From Verticillium longisporum (lineage: Eukaryota; Ascomycota; Sordariomycetes; Glomerellales; Plectosphaerellaceae), in NCBI GenBank assembly GCA_019188255.1, contig JAETXT010000002.1, positions 5,084,001 to 5,148,000 on the forward strand: a stretch of DNA of 64,000 bases, given 5' to 3'. Below, one piece after another: positions 36,601-48,400 of the stretch. The notes below the pieces were generated by a model, which made no database searches, was not told the DNA's origin, and was given only the letters and a program-made list of their open reading frames with translations. The position numbers and the translations under genes are program-made. How positions within the stretch are numbered: position 1 is the first letter of the stretch; every line of letters starts with the position of its first letter.

Positions 36601-39269
36601 AGGGCTACAAAATGGAACTGGTCGTCCACAATGCTCGTTACTCCGACTTGAGAAAGTTCGTTTACTGCCCGCCGAAGCAGGTAAAGATGGATGTCTTGGC
36701 GAAACAGGATCAGTTACCAATTCCAGGTATCGACCAAGGGGAGGAGAGGAACCCACGCTTCTTCTTCACGCATCCCATTGCTGCGTTGCTCGACATCAAC
36801 CGTGGCAGCTTGGACGATGTCAGCCTGGAGCCTCGCGATTGTTGGACTCTATGGAAGTGTATGGTCAAGCACCAGACTAAAGACTTCCCGGTCGCGAAGT
36901 CTCTGGACCCTGGCAGCACGTTGCCAGAAATCATCAGCAAGGCTGATATCCTCAGCTGGGAGGCTGGGCTGAAGGAGGTCCTCCAGAAATGGATGGTAGT
37001 CCCTGAATCGCCATTCAGTGCAGTAAGAACCGAACTCCTGGGATCTGCTTTTGTCGAACTACAAAAGGATTTTGTCTCCCAGGAAAAACGTCTCAAAGAA
37101 CGCACGACAATCATCCCGCTGTTGTATGATCTTAACGAGAACGACAGTCTGCCCGCCATAGCATTCAATTACGACCGCGCACAATGCGAGGAAGCTCTCA
37201 AGACTGTCCTGGCACACCTGTCTGCTAAGGAGACGGCGTGGAAGGAGTCGAGCAAAGAGTGGAAGCAGAAGCTTGCGGACTATGAGGAGTGGAAGAAAGC
37301 CGGGCTCAAGGCGGCAAAGGCCAAGCCCAAGAAGGACAGACCTGCAGCCGGCAACAAGGACGACAGGCAGGGCGGCTCCCGCGACGACAACAAGAACTCA
37401 AAGATGCAGACAGCCCAGGCCAACGCTAGCATTGAGGTGAGCCCTTGGGAGAGTTTCGATCCCGAGGACCCTCTGGAGCAGTTTAGCTTCGGCGATCGCA
37501 CGAGACTATCGCGAACCGAGTTTGCTGAGATGACAGATGACCTGAGCAGCGACAAAGTTGACCAATGGCTAGTCCAGTCTCTTAAGAGGGGTCTCGGCGT
37601 GCATCATGCTGGTATGAATCGGAGGTACCGTCAAGTGTAAGTTCATCTCCTCCCCTTTAGCCAAGTGCCCCATGGGAAATGATTTTGCTGACTAGGGATA
37701 AGGGTCGAAATTTTGTTCCGCAAGGGCTACCTGGGAGTCGTCATGGCCACTGGCACCCTCGCGCTCGGTGTCAACATGCCTTGCAAGACTGTCATCTTCA
37801 ACGGCGACTCCGTTGACCTGACGGCGCTGAACTATCGTCAGGCCGCTGGTCGTGCTGGTCGAAGAGGCTTCGACTTGCTTGGCAATGTCGTCTTTGCCGA
37901 CATTGCTCCCAACCGTGCCTTCGAGATCATGTCGCTTCGACTACCTGATCTTCGCGGTCACTTCCCTGTCTCTACGACTCTTATCCTTCGTCTCTTTGGT
38001 CTCCTGAATGGAACCAAGAATTCCGACTTCTCTACTGCTGCCGTCAACTCACTGCTCTCGCAATCACGTTTGTACCTTGGTGGTCCCGAGGGCGGGTTGG
38101 CCATCAAGCATCACATGCGTTTCTCCATCGAGTACCTGCGCCGACAGCACCTGCTCTCAGAGAAGGGCGCTCCTATCAACTATTCAAGTCTTGTAAGCCA
38201 TCTTTACTTCACCGAGAATGCTGCGTTTGGGTTCCATGCTCTGCTTAAAGGAGGTTACTTCCACCGCATCTGTGGCCGCATCAACGAGAACCCCGCTGCC
38301 GTGCTCAACCAGCTTGTACTCGTCATGTCACACCTGTTTGGCCGCCAAGTTATCAGGACCAATGACCGAGAGTACATGGAAGTCATCGTGCGCAACTCGC
38401 AGTCCGTGATTTTCCTCCCACGTCTGCCCAAGGCGGCTGAGCGCATTCTAGTGTCGCACAACCGCGACACACTCAACCTGTTCAAGGATTACGTCACATC
38501 CTACGCCTCGCAGCACCTGTCAGGCTCTCCTGACAACGTTCTTCCCTTTACTAAGACCACCGTCGGCGCCCACGAGCCTACCAAAGCACAGGTTCCCTTC
38601 GACCGTACACCCAGCCCCTCGATCCGTTCCACTTTCGCCGCGCTCTCTGGTCATACAGATGAGAGTCTCAGCTCGGTACACGATCTGTGCTCCACAGTCC
38701 GTGCAGGCGTCTTCCTCGGGGAGGCGGCGATCCCACACGTTCCTGTGTATCCGATCGATTCGGATGAGCGCCTCAACGCGTACATCTACGACTTCTTCAA
38801 GCACGGCGACCTCGTCGCGCTGACCCGCGACAACCGCATCAAGGGCGGCGATGTTTGGTTCTTCCTCAAGGACTTCTCTGTCGTCCTTGCAACCATCGTG
38901 ACGAGCCTGACGAACTACATGCGCGCCGATGCTGACGCCGAGGAACTTGGCGAGCTGGACGAGGGCGTTGCGGAGGACGAGGACAACTCCATGCCACCGC
39001 AGCAGACCCAGCCCCCGGCCAAGGCGTCCGTCGCGGCGGCTGGCGCTGCGCCTGTCACACAGACTCTGCCCGTTGGCAAGAAGAAGGTCGGCGGTAACTG
39101 GGAAGGTGATGGCGACGAAAAGGGTGCGCAGGCGTCGGGCTCGTCAGGCGACGAAGAGACTGATAGCGATGGCGACATGGAGGACGAAGAAAACCTGCCC
39201 AACGTGCTCAAGGCATTCACCCAGCTCAAGGAGGAGTTTGATGACAAGTTCTTCAAGATCGGAGCTTAA
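33696..39269 (+). CDS. DDX60-like superfamily II DExH-box RNA helicase
   Basis: Four exons: 33696-34403, 34458-35712, 35764-37636 and 37703-39269, with introns of 54, 51 and 66 nt. They join in frame to 1800 residues. The N-terminal third starts acidic and Ser-rich (MAEEDERDTSSGEE) and holds the DDX60-type non-helicase region. The RecA-like core has motif I APTSAGKTF near residue 774, motif II DEVH near 884, a SAA motif in the following block, and motifs V-VI GVNMPCKTVIF with QAAGRAGRRGFD near residues 1300-1330. The core is interrupted by a charged Lys-rich insertion (about 1150-1230). The C-terminal end is acidic. In animals DDX60 is an RNA helicase linked to antiviral sensing; the fungal relatives are uncharacterised and probably act in RNA metabolism. 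Ski2-like helicases are the nearest alternative, but the arrangement fits DDX60 better. Confidence 0.92.
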
Positions 39270-39640
39270 GACCATTTGGGCAGTCTCTGCCTTGCGTGCT
39301 AGTTTGCGCAACGCGAACTTGAGAAATGGGCTATCCCAAAAGAATAAAATGTTTCGTTGACGGATGCTTTCGTCTGCTGTTGATCTGTACTTTGCGCATG
39401 ACACCTCAAATAGTGTTATTCGGCCGCCTGGGCGTCGAACGCATCGCATTTACCGTATTCACTTCTCAACTCCATACATCAAGCAAAAATGGGTCATCAG
39501 CTCGTCCGTCGTCATTAAATCGTGGCCGAGGCGTACTAAAGTGATACCAAGGCAATTTTGTGCAAGAGTTTGTATATACGTCAGTTGGCAAGTTGGCATA
39601 TTCGTCAAACACCCACCAGGATTGGTATTGAGCACTTTTC
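39270..39640. other. Convergent 3' interval between helicase and Sub1 genes
   Basis: 371 bp between two convergent stop codons. It holds only 3' untranslated sequence as far as can be seen. Confidence 0.6.
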
Positions 39641-40214
39641 TCAATCCTCCTCCTCCTCGTCGCTCGTAGCCTCAAAGTTGTCCTTCTTTTGTTTCGGTGG
39701 CGCCGTGACCCTGGGCTTCTTAGGGGCGTCCTCGCGCGTGGACGCGCCGCCCGCATCCTCGGAGTCCTCGACATCGTGGCCCATGTCGCGAAGCTTGGCG
39801 CTGATAGCGGGCGCTGCCTTGAGGAGGGCCTCGAATTGGGGGAGCGAGAGAGAGATGCCCTGGATGACATGTCAGCAAGGGGCTGTTCAGGGGGTTGGGT
39901 TCGAGGGCGGCATCGAGAAGAGGGGATGGAAAGGGAGGGGGTGGGCTTACCTTCTTCCCTGGCAGCATATCATCGTCCTTCTGGTAGTATTCGCGGATGT
40001 TGATCATGGTCATGTCCTTGAACTTTGAGATACCGATGCGACGCTTGGAAGAAAGCTCCCAGTACGGGTTGCCATCTTTGTCCTTGCCGGCGCCGGCCGA
40101 GGTGGCGCTGGCCGTGGTCTTGGTCTTCTTAATAGGCTTGGTGAGAATGGGACCGTCTTCGTCACTGTCGTCGATGCGCGAGACGCTGCGCTTGGTGCCC
40201 TTTGCGCCTGCCAT
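39641..40214 (-). CDS. sub1: Transcriptional coactivator p15/PC4 family protein (Sub1-like)
   Basis: Sub1/PC4 binds single-stranded DNA and supports RNA polymerase II transcription and genome stability. Exon 1 is 39951-40214 and exon 2 is 39641-39859, separated by a 91-nt intron (GTAAGC...TCCAG), giving 160 residues. A charged, Ser-rich N-terminal tail with a KPIKKTK basic patch leads into the PC4 fold at about residues 49-115: PYWELSSKRRIGISKFKD, then MINIREYYQKDDDMLPGKK, and across the splice GISLSLPQFEALLKAAPAI. The junction falls exactly inside the PC4 domain and restores it, which confirms the intron. The tail is acidic (DEEEED). Length and layout match fungal homologues. Confidence 0.92.
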
Positions 40215-41439
40215 AATGGATCGGTATTGTCGATACTGGGATAGATGGCGCGTCGAGATTGGCGGTGTGCCGGTTGGCGATGGATTTCAAAAAAGGTGCT
40301 AGTGAGGGACTATTAGAGAAAAGTAGACGATTTCGATGAAATCGGTCGAATCGATTGTCTTGGTGCAAGAGTGTCACATCAGATTCTCCCTCTGGCTCAT
40401 GACCGATGTGGGAATGGACAGGGCCTGGGGTTTGGTGGAATTGAATAGTGTCAATCTGGGGTAAGAGGCACGTCGCCTCGCTAGGGGGAAGAGGTACCTG
40501 ACGGCATGTCCGTCGCGTTGAGTTGGGCAGTCGCGCTTGCCAAGAATGACGTGGAAGGCTCGACGCCTAGACACGTGACAGTACATATTGGTCCCCGCTG
40601 GTGCAGACGGGGCAGCCGCGTCCAGCAGAAGACTATGCCTAGAGAGGCGTTTCAGATCAGGGGTCCCCCCTTTGACAGGGCAGCCACGATGCGCCCAGAC
40701 AGAAGCCCGGATGCATTCTGTCTGAGTACATACATTAGGTATCAGCCGCGCTGGTCTGATTCACTTATGAGCTATACTTGCGCTGCATGTCTGACTCGAG
40801 GGCCAGATAGAACAGCCGTCCATACCTAGGTACCTAGGTACCTTACCTTGAGGCACCCGACATGCAAGTTTGGCAGTGGAGGGAAACGCGCTGGAATGAA
40901 CAAGCGTGGCTCGACGTGGCCGGCCTTACAGGGACTGGAGCCTCTGGCACGCACCAACACGCACCGGCAATCACATTTTTAGAGCACGCCAAGAGGGAGC
41001 TAGGTGGGCTGCTAGATTGAGGAACCACCCGCCAAACCACCCCCAAATCTCGAATCTGCGTATTGCAAGCATCCATCCCCCCTTTACTCCTGGCTCCCAT
41101 CCGCCCTCCACGGTCAGACCTTTCAAGCTTTCTGGGGCGAACCCTGGCACTCCGAAACACCAAAGATTCACTCCACAGTCTTCAACAAACTGTTCTCTAC
41201 CCCAATTGCGCTATCATTGACCCATCCCTCAACGTGTGCATCCGATTTCTGGCCCTACCTGGTGTCGCATTACTACTACTCGTCTGGGTATGGGGATGTA
41301 AGCCTCGCTGAGCACGCGACACTACCAACAACACCTTCGCCATGAACTCCAACCCAGACGAAGCCCCCTTGGTGCGCTACCTGCCGAAGACACGAAAGCA
41401 GCACCCGCTGCAGAATCTCCGGTCGCATCAGTCGAAAAG
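40215..41439. other. Divergent promoter interval between Sub1 and sorting-nexin genes
   Basis: About 1.2 kb without a supported gene, between divergent starts. It contains a small TACCTAGGTACC cluster at about 40828-40850. A possible 5' exon of the sorting nexin lies at 41290-41297 (see that entry). Confidence 0.5.
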
Positions 41440-44400
41440 ATGAAGACTGCAGCACCAGACTCGACCTCGCCAACCCCTCCTTCCCCCACCACCGCTCCCG
41501 ACCATTCCGGCGCCTCCGACGACGACCTCCTCGCGAAGACGCTGAAGTTCCTTTCGACAGCTACTGCAGAGACACTCACTGGTGTCGGTCTTGGGTTGGC
41601 CGCGGCTACATATCTCGCACTAGGCAAGCTCGGGCTTGTCCTTATTGGCGCCTTTGGCGGCGTAGTCCTGTTCATCTCCTACGAAGCACGCCACCCCGAG
41701 ATCTCTCGAGCTGTTCGCGGCGAAAGAGGTGTGGAGGTTCTGCAAAGGCTGGGACTCGAGAAGACCCCCGAGTCAAAGACGGAGGAAATCAAGGAGGCGG
41801 AGGAGGAACGCCTCATCAACACGTTCGACGATTTCAAGCCGGAGACCCGCGACGCCTTGTCCAGCTTCGTCGACGCCGTCGTGCGGGACTACATCAAATG
41901 GTGGTACTCCCCTATCCTTCCAGGCGACTCGTCCTTTCCCTTGGCCTGCAGAAAGGTCCTCAACTCATTCCTCCTCTCCGTCTCGAATGCTTTGTACCGC
42001 AAGCGTCCAGCCGACTCTTTCCTCGACTTCCTAACCAACACAAGCTCCATCGCCATTGTTTTTCTCTCCGAACTCTCCGCCGCCTTTGCCGATGTATCAG
42101 CCGAGTCCAATGTGACTGCAGCAGATGCAATCTATGAGTACCTCGCCGAAAACCCCGACTCGAGTCTCTCCAGCCTCCTCAGCCAAACGCAGCAGGCGAC
42201 CAAGTTTCGCATGGTCGCCGAAGATCTGCTCCAATACCTCGACCGACAGACACATAAGTGTGACCCTGCGCGCGTTTTCCTCCGGGAGATCCTCGCAGGT
42301 GTCGTTTTGGAAACATCGTTGCAGACGTGTTCCAAGCCGGAATGGATCAATGGCTGGATCATGTACCTGCTCGAGGCTGGCGAGCCCGACTTCAGCCAGG
42401 CTATTGACGTCGGCATGCAGACCGGCCCGGATGCTAACACTATGAACAACAACCTCTTTGCGGACTTTGACGGCAATGTCGGCAACATCTCGCTAGCCAA
42501 GGGCAACCGCAACTCATTTGACCTCGAAAAGTCTAGACGCAAGGAGTCTATGCACAGGAAGAAACTGAGCAAAGCAGACGAGGAAATGGAAGAGGCAATG
42601 GAAGAAATGAAGCGCATGAACGCGCTTCTGGCTCAGGCGGAATGCCAATCTCAAAAAGAAACCATCGCGACGGCTTCCAAATCCGAGAAGCCTGCCCAGG
42701 TTGGCGAAGGCAGAGCATCAAACGAAACCAATGGCCAGCGACCCAGCTCTACTTCGGGGGAGATCTCCCCACGCTCAGAAACATCCATGGATAAGCCATC
42801 CGTCGACAATTCGAGCAAGCGCGAGAGTCTGCAGTCACCCATCACACCTCGATCCACCGCCGACATGTCAAGCCAAGAGTCATCCCCGAAACAGCCGGAG
42901 AATGACACAAATGGCCAGTTCACTACGTTTGACCAGATTGTACCGCCCGCCAAGGACGAGCCCGAGGTGCCGGGCGAGGGCCCTCGCAAACCTCTCCTGA
43001 CCCTGCACAATGCCAATATTGTCCTGCACGATGATGCGCCCACAGACAATGCCCGCATTCGGAGCAAGCCGACCTGGGACTACCTCGTGCAGATAGAGCC
43101 TGCGTCTTCCCACTATGCCGGCTGGATGATTGTGCGTAAGTACTCTGATTTTGAGACACTGCACGAGATTCTGCGACGCATAGCCACAATCTCGGGAGCG
43201 ACAGCTTTCACGGAACAACACACAACGCTTCCCAACTGGAAGTTGCACTCGAGGTCGTCTCTGCGAGGCGAGCTCGAGCGATACGTACGGGACGCCTGCT
43301 GGTACCAACCTTTGGCCGAAAGCGAGGGCATGAAGCGGTTCCTTGAGAAGGAAAACGGACACTCTCGTGGCGAGTCAAAAGGCGGGGTCCTCGGCTGGGA
43401 TGCGTTCAGTAAGAATATGACAGATGTGCTCTCGCTGGGGTCCAAGGGTGCGATGGAAGGAGGCAAAGCTGTTTTTGGTGGCGTTACCGGAGTTTTCAAC
43501 ACCATCGGCCTGGGGCCGCGGAGGCAGACGAACGCCTCCATCAGCGAAGTCCAGGTGCAGCCGAACCGTCTGTCGTTGGGCTCGGCGCCGCGCATGGAAA
43601 GCACAACCAGCCTCAACAGCCAGGTCATGTCGCCAGGGGCGTCTCGCAAGACGAGAGACAGCCTCGACAGCCAGCGGTCGTCCATTGTCTCGGTACAGCC
43701 CGGCATGATGGCACCCATGGAGAGGAGACCCAGCTACGACTCACGAGGCGAGTCAGAAGCCGAGGGCCTGAAGCCCAGGGTCGACCGGTGGGAGAGGGGC
43801 GTGCCGAGTGCGCTGAGCGGCAGCCGTGAGCACAGCCGCGCATCGAGCTTGGCAGCGCTGCGATCGCCTCTGCGGTCACCATCGACGTTGAGCCTCGACG
43901 GCATGAAGTTTCCCACGTCAGCTGACGAACAGCAAGCGCTCCAGTCTGTTCCGAGCAATGGCGAAACGCACCTCAAGGCTCGTGAGCTGTGCCTGACGAG
44001 GGAAAACTCGTCCACCAGCGTCACGTCTCCGCTGGCCCAGACGCACACGCAGAAAGCGTCCGTTGCCAGCCCCACTACTCCCTCGGCGGCGGCAGCAGCG
44101 GCGGCGACGGCGGCGACGGTAACAGCGCCGAAACCCGTTCGACAATACGCGCAGCTGTCGGAGCAGGAGACACATGTTGCGGTCGAGCTCGTGTTCGCCG
44201 TTATCAACGAGATGTACACGCTCTCCTCGGCATGGAACATTCGGCGCACGCTGCTGGCGGCGGCCAAATCGTTCCTCCTGCGGCCCGGCAACCCGTCTCT
44301 TCTGTCGATCCAGAAAATGATGCAGGAGTCGGTGATCGAGGCCAACACGAGCGATGCGGGGTTGGCTCATCACCTGCGCAAGCTGCGCGAGAACACGATG

Positions 44401-44646
44401 CCGACGGAGGAGGAGCGCGCAAGCTGGCCGGCTGAGATGACACCCGAGGAGAAGGAGAAGCTGCGGATCAAGGCGCGCAGGATGCTCATCGAGCGCGGCG
44501 TGCCGGCTGCTCTCACAGGTGTCATGGGCCAAGCCGCAACGACGGACGCGCTGGGACGCATCTTTGATTGCCTCCAGCTGGAGGAGGTAGCGCGGGGCCT
44601 GATGTTTGGCATTCTGCTCCAGGCCGTCAGGGTCGTGACGCATTGA
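41440..44646 (+). CDS. PXA-PX-nexin_C sorting nexin (Mdm1/SNX13-14-like)
   Basis: Single exon, 1068 residues. After a Pro/Ser/Thr-rich start there is a hydrophobic hairpin (about 47-83, TGVGLGLAAATYLAL then GLVLIGAFGGVVLFISY) that would anchor the protein in a membrane. A PXA domain covers about 140-320, a Lys/Glu/Met-rich coiled coil about 365-405, a Ser-rich linker, and a phosphoinositide-binding PX domain about 517-640 (VRKYSDFETLHEILRR and LPNWKL). A nexin_C domain ends the protein (about 911-1067). This layout is that of Mdm1-type proteins bridging ER and vacuole or endosome; no RGS domain is visible. Alternative start: ATG at 41290-41292 with a 60-nt intron 41298-41357 (GTAAGC...CCCAG) joins in frame and would add 30 residues. 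The text upstream of 41440 is coding-like (TKAAPAAESPVASVEK), so the longer form deserves weight. Confidence 0.88.
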   Translation: MKTAAPDSTSPTPPSPTTAPDHSGASDDDLLAKTLKFLSTATAETLTGVGLGLAAATYLALGKLGLVLIGAFGGVVLFISYEARHPEISRAVRGERGVEVLQRLGLEKTPESKTEEIKEAEEERLINTFDDFKPETRDALSSFVDAVVRDYIKWWYSPILPGDSSFPLACRKVLNSFLLSVSNALYRKRPADSFLDFLTNTSSIAIVFLSELSAAFADVSAESNVTAADAIYEYLAENPDSSLSSLLSQTQQATKFRMVAEDLLQYLDRQTHKCDPARVFLREILAGVVLETSLQTCSKPEWINGWIMYLLEAGEPDFSQAIDVGMQTGPDANTMNNNLFADFDGNVGNISLAKGNRNSFDLEKSRRKESMHRKKLSKADEEMEEAMEEMKRMNALLAQAECQSQKETIATASKSEKPAQVGEGRASNETNGQRPSSTSGEISPRSETSMDKPSVDNSSKRESLQSPITPRSTADMSSQESSPKQPENDTNGQFTTFDQIVPPAKDEPEVPGEGPRKPLLTLHNANIVLHDDAPTDNARIRSKPTWDYLVQIEPASSHYAGWMIVRKYSDFETLHEILRRIATISGATAFTEQHTTLPNWKLHSRSSLRGELERYVRDACWYQPLAESEGMKRFLEKENGHSRGESKGGVLGWDAFSKNMTDVLSLGSKGAMEGGKAVFGGVTGVFNTIGLGPRRQTNASISEVQVQPNRLSLGSAPRMESTTSLNSQVMSPGASRKTRDSLDSQRSSIVSVQPGMMAPMERRPSYDSRGESEAEGLKPRVDRWERGVPSALSGSREHSRASSLAALRSPLRSPSTLSLDGMKFPTSADEQQALQSVPSNGETHLKARELCLTRENSSTSVTSPLAQTHTQKASVASPTTPSAAAAAAATAATVTAPKPVRQYAQLSEQETHVAVELVFAVINEMYTLSSAWNIRRTLLAAAKSFLLRPGNPSLLSIQKMMQESVIEANTSDAGLAHHLRKLRENTMPTEEERASWPAEMTPEEKEKLRIKARRMLIERGVPAALTGVMGQAATTDALGRIFDCLQLEEVARGLMFGILLQAVRVVTH

Positions 44647-45486
44647 GCGGACGCATGCGTAATGCTACGATATGAATTTCTTGATGTGTACGACTAGGGG
44701 CTGTAGAGTACGGCGACATATAGTATTTATTAATGGGCGATGGAACGGGTTTCGGGGGGGACAGGTCTGCCAGGATGAGGCAATGAAGCAAGCTTGCTAG
44801 ACGATACACCAGTTCTCTTTTTCTCGCACAGGGACCATGTTTCATCCATCCTTGATTTAGCATACAAGTTTGTTGACCGAGCTCTCTATTACAGAGGCAA
44901 GTGAGGCACCATGGCCATGGAGATTTTTGCCGAGCTTTTGACGTTCGCGGTACTTGATGATGCCATTGTCAATATTCGAATGAAAGCCACAGGTACCTGC
45001 AAAGGTACCTACGTACCTGTGGGCAGGTGTGGTGGGGTACAGATCTCCTCCATCACGCTGGCAGATAAGGGGAGCACGCAAAAACAGTTGATTAGGTGGA
45101 TAAGTGTTGTTGTATCTGGCTTAGTTTTGTCGCCAACGTGCCCCCAGGGCTACGTTATATAGTTCCTGCTGACTAACTGAATCACAGGAGTCCCTTCCTT
45201 CATACGCACGCTGCTGATAAGAGCTTACTTGCGCCCCTCTCCGGTGACGGCCTCGGCGACTACCTTGCCTGTGTGATGACATCGGTATTGGCAATACCTG
45301 GATTTGTAATTGCTTCCCATTTGTTTCGACATCGTGAAAAAGCTGGCCATAATCACGATACGTTGACGTTCCCAAGGCACGTCACAATCCGCAACTTGTT
45401 TGTTCCCAAGACCAGAGGACAACTACAACCTGATTGATCCAACGAGCCTTGCTGCTTGCTTCTGAACCTATCTATCACTGCCGATC
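44647..45486. other. Intergenic interval between sorting nexin and 5-oxoprolinase
   Basis: No gene is seen. A small GGTACCTACGTACC-type palindromic cluster lies at about 44990-45030. The right part should contain the promoter of the 5-oxoprolinase gene. Confidence 0.55.
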
Positions 45487-48400
45487 ATGGGCGAAACTAC
45501 GCTGCGGCCCCGCGGTGTCCGCATCGCCATTGACCGTGGCGGCACCTTTACAGACTGCGTCGGCGAGCTGGACGGCCGCGAGATCATCATCAAGCTGCTC
45601 TCCGAGGACCCGGCCAACTACGCCGACGCCCCGCTCGAGGGATCCGCCGCATCATGTCGCACTTTCTGGAGCGTGAGATCCCGCGCGGCGCCGCCCTTGA
45701 CACGGGCCGCATAGACTCCATCCGCATGGGCACGACGGTCGCTACGAACGCCCTGCTCGAGCGCAAGGGCGAGCGTATCGCCCTTGTTGTCACCAAGGGG
45801 TTCCGCGACTGTCTGGCCATTGGGAACCAAAGCAGACCCAAGATTTTCGACCTGGCCATACGAAAGCCCGATGTGCTCTATGAAGAGGTTGTCGAAGTCG
45901 ACGAGCGGGTGACGCTGGAGGATTATGCGGAGGATCCCGAGAGGACGGTCACAAAGGTTGACGTCACGGCTGGGACCAAGGAGGCGGCGGTTGCCGAGCT
46001 GGTGCAGGGCACGTCTGGCGAGGCGGTTCGTATCCTCCGGCGGCCGGTGGAAGACAGCATCAGGAGCCAGCTCCAGCAGGTCTTTGACAAGGGGATCCGG
46101 AGCGTGGCCGTCTGCTTCATGCACGGCTACACGTTTCCCGACCACGAGGCCGTGGTCGGCAGGTTGGCGAGGGACATTGGTTTTGAGCACGTGTCGCTGA
46201 GTCACGAGCTCATGCCCATGATCAAGCTTGTGTCGAGAGCCACGTCTGTCTGTGCCGATGCCTACCTGACGCCGGCCATCAAGAAGTACATCTCTGGCTT
46301 CCAGTCCGGCTTCGAGGGCGGCCTCGGCACAAGGAGCGTTCAGCAAGAAGAGGGCAGCAAGGGAGCCAGGTGCGAGTTTATGCAGAGCGATGGTGGACTA
46401 GTGGACGTCGAAAAGTTCACCGGGCTCAAGGCCATCTTGTCGGGCCCTGCTGGTGGCGTTGTTGGCTACGCTGTCACCTCCTATGACGAAGAGACGAAGA
46501 TTCCCGTGATCGGCTTCGATATGGGTGGCACCAGCACAGACGTCTCCCGCTACGGTGAAGGGCGGTACGAGCACGTTTTCGAGACGACGACGGCGGGTGT
46601 GACTATCCAATCGCCCCAGCTCGACATCAACACGGTCGCTGCTGGTGGCGGGTCAAGACTGTTCTGGAAGAACGGACTGTTTGTCGTGGGCCCCGAGTCG
46701 GCTGGAGCGCATCCCGGCCCGGCGTGCTACCGAAAAGGAGGCCCGGCGACGGTGACGGATGCAAACCTCTACCTCGGTCGACTTTTGCCAGAGTTCTTTC
46801 CCAAGATTTTCGGGAAGAACGAGGATCAGGGACTGGACGCTGAAGCTAGCCAAAGGGTCCTGCAGGAGCTGACCGATCAGGTCAATAGCGAGACTGGCAA
46901 GAACATGACGGTGGACGAGGTTGCGTACGGATTCCTCACGGTGGCCAACGAGACCATGACGAGACCCATTCGGTCGATCACCGAGGCCAAGGGCCACGAC
47001 TCGTCCAAGCATCGCCTGGCCACTTTCGGCGGCGCTGGCGGGCAGCATGCCGTCGCGATTGCCGATGCTCTAGGCATCAAGCAGATTCTGGTCCATCGGT
47101 ACTCATCAATGCTGTCGGCTTACGGCATGGCCCTTGCCGATGTCGTCGATGAACGCCAGGAACCAGAATCAAAGGTCTGGGCATACTCTGGAAAGACTGT
47201 CGACGAACTGAAGAGCAAGATGGAGAAGCTCAAAGACCGGTCCCGGAAAGCTCTCGAGGACCAGGGTTTCGAAGGGAACGATATTGTATTCGAGGAGTAC
47301 CTCAACATACGATATCGAGGAACTGAGTCCGCCCTCATGATTGTGAAACCGAGTGCCGAAGAGGCCGAGAGGGAATTTGATGGACGTGCGTGGGACTTTG
47401 GCAGTGCCTTTGTCAAACAGCATCGGTACGAGTTTGGTTTTACTCTTGACGATCGCGACATGATTGTTGATGACGTCCGCGTGCGGGGCATCGGCAAGAG
47501 CTCTCGCCACCACGAGAAACCAGTCGACCAACAACTGAAGACCCTGACCCGCCAGAATGTCGACGACAGCAAGGTTCACGATCGCCAGCAGGTGTACTAC
47601 GAGGGTGGCCGCCAACAAACTCCCGTGTATAAGCTTGAAAACCTCAACACGGGACATGTCCTCCAAGGCCCGGCCATGCTGGCGGATGGCACGCAAACCA
47701 TCGTGGTGACACCTGAGGCTACTGCTTATATCCTTGACACCCATGTGGTCATCGATCTTGATAAGGGGGCTTCTAAGGATGGGTATGATGGCCACCTGTC
47801 ACCTTTTCATCCAATCGCTAACCTCTTCGCAGGCAGCACCAGGAGAAGGGCGACCGAGAAGTTGACCCCATCATGCTCAGCATTTTCGGCCACAGATTCA
47901 TGGCCATTGCTGAGCAAATGGGACGCGCGCTACAGAAGACAAGTGTCAGCACCAATGTTAAAGAACGGCTTGACTTTTCCTGCGCAATCTTTGACGCCAA
48001 AGGAGGCTTGGTTGCAAATGCGCCCCATTTGCCTGTTCATCTGGGATCCATGTCGACGTGCGTCAGGAGGCAAGCCGAGATCTGGCAAGGTCGCCTGAAG
48101 AAGGGGGACGTGATCATTTCGAACCACCCTTCATATGGCGGAACACATCTCCCAGACATTACGCTGGTCATGCCCGCTTTCAATGACGCGGGCGACAAGA
48201 TCCTGTTTTACGCTGCCTCGAGAGCCCACCACGCTGATATCGGTGGCATCACAGCCGGCAGCATGCCGCCTCATTCGCGCGAGCTGTTCCAGGAAGGTGC
48301 AGCTATCAAGAGCGAAAAGCTCGTCAGTGAAGGGCGTTTTGACGAAAAGCGTGTGACTGAGCTGCTCTATGACGAGCCGGCTCAATACCCAGGATGCAGC

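Noticed and set aside
43734..44643. Long minus-strand frames opposite the sorting nexin
   Set aside because: They are shadows of the plus-strand PX/nexin_C coding sequence, which carries the recognisable domains.
45487..45714. Separate small gene at the start of 5-oxoprolinase
   Set aside because: Its first 50 codons are the 5-oxoprolinase N-terminus; the remaining codons are out-of-frame readout after the missing base.
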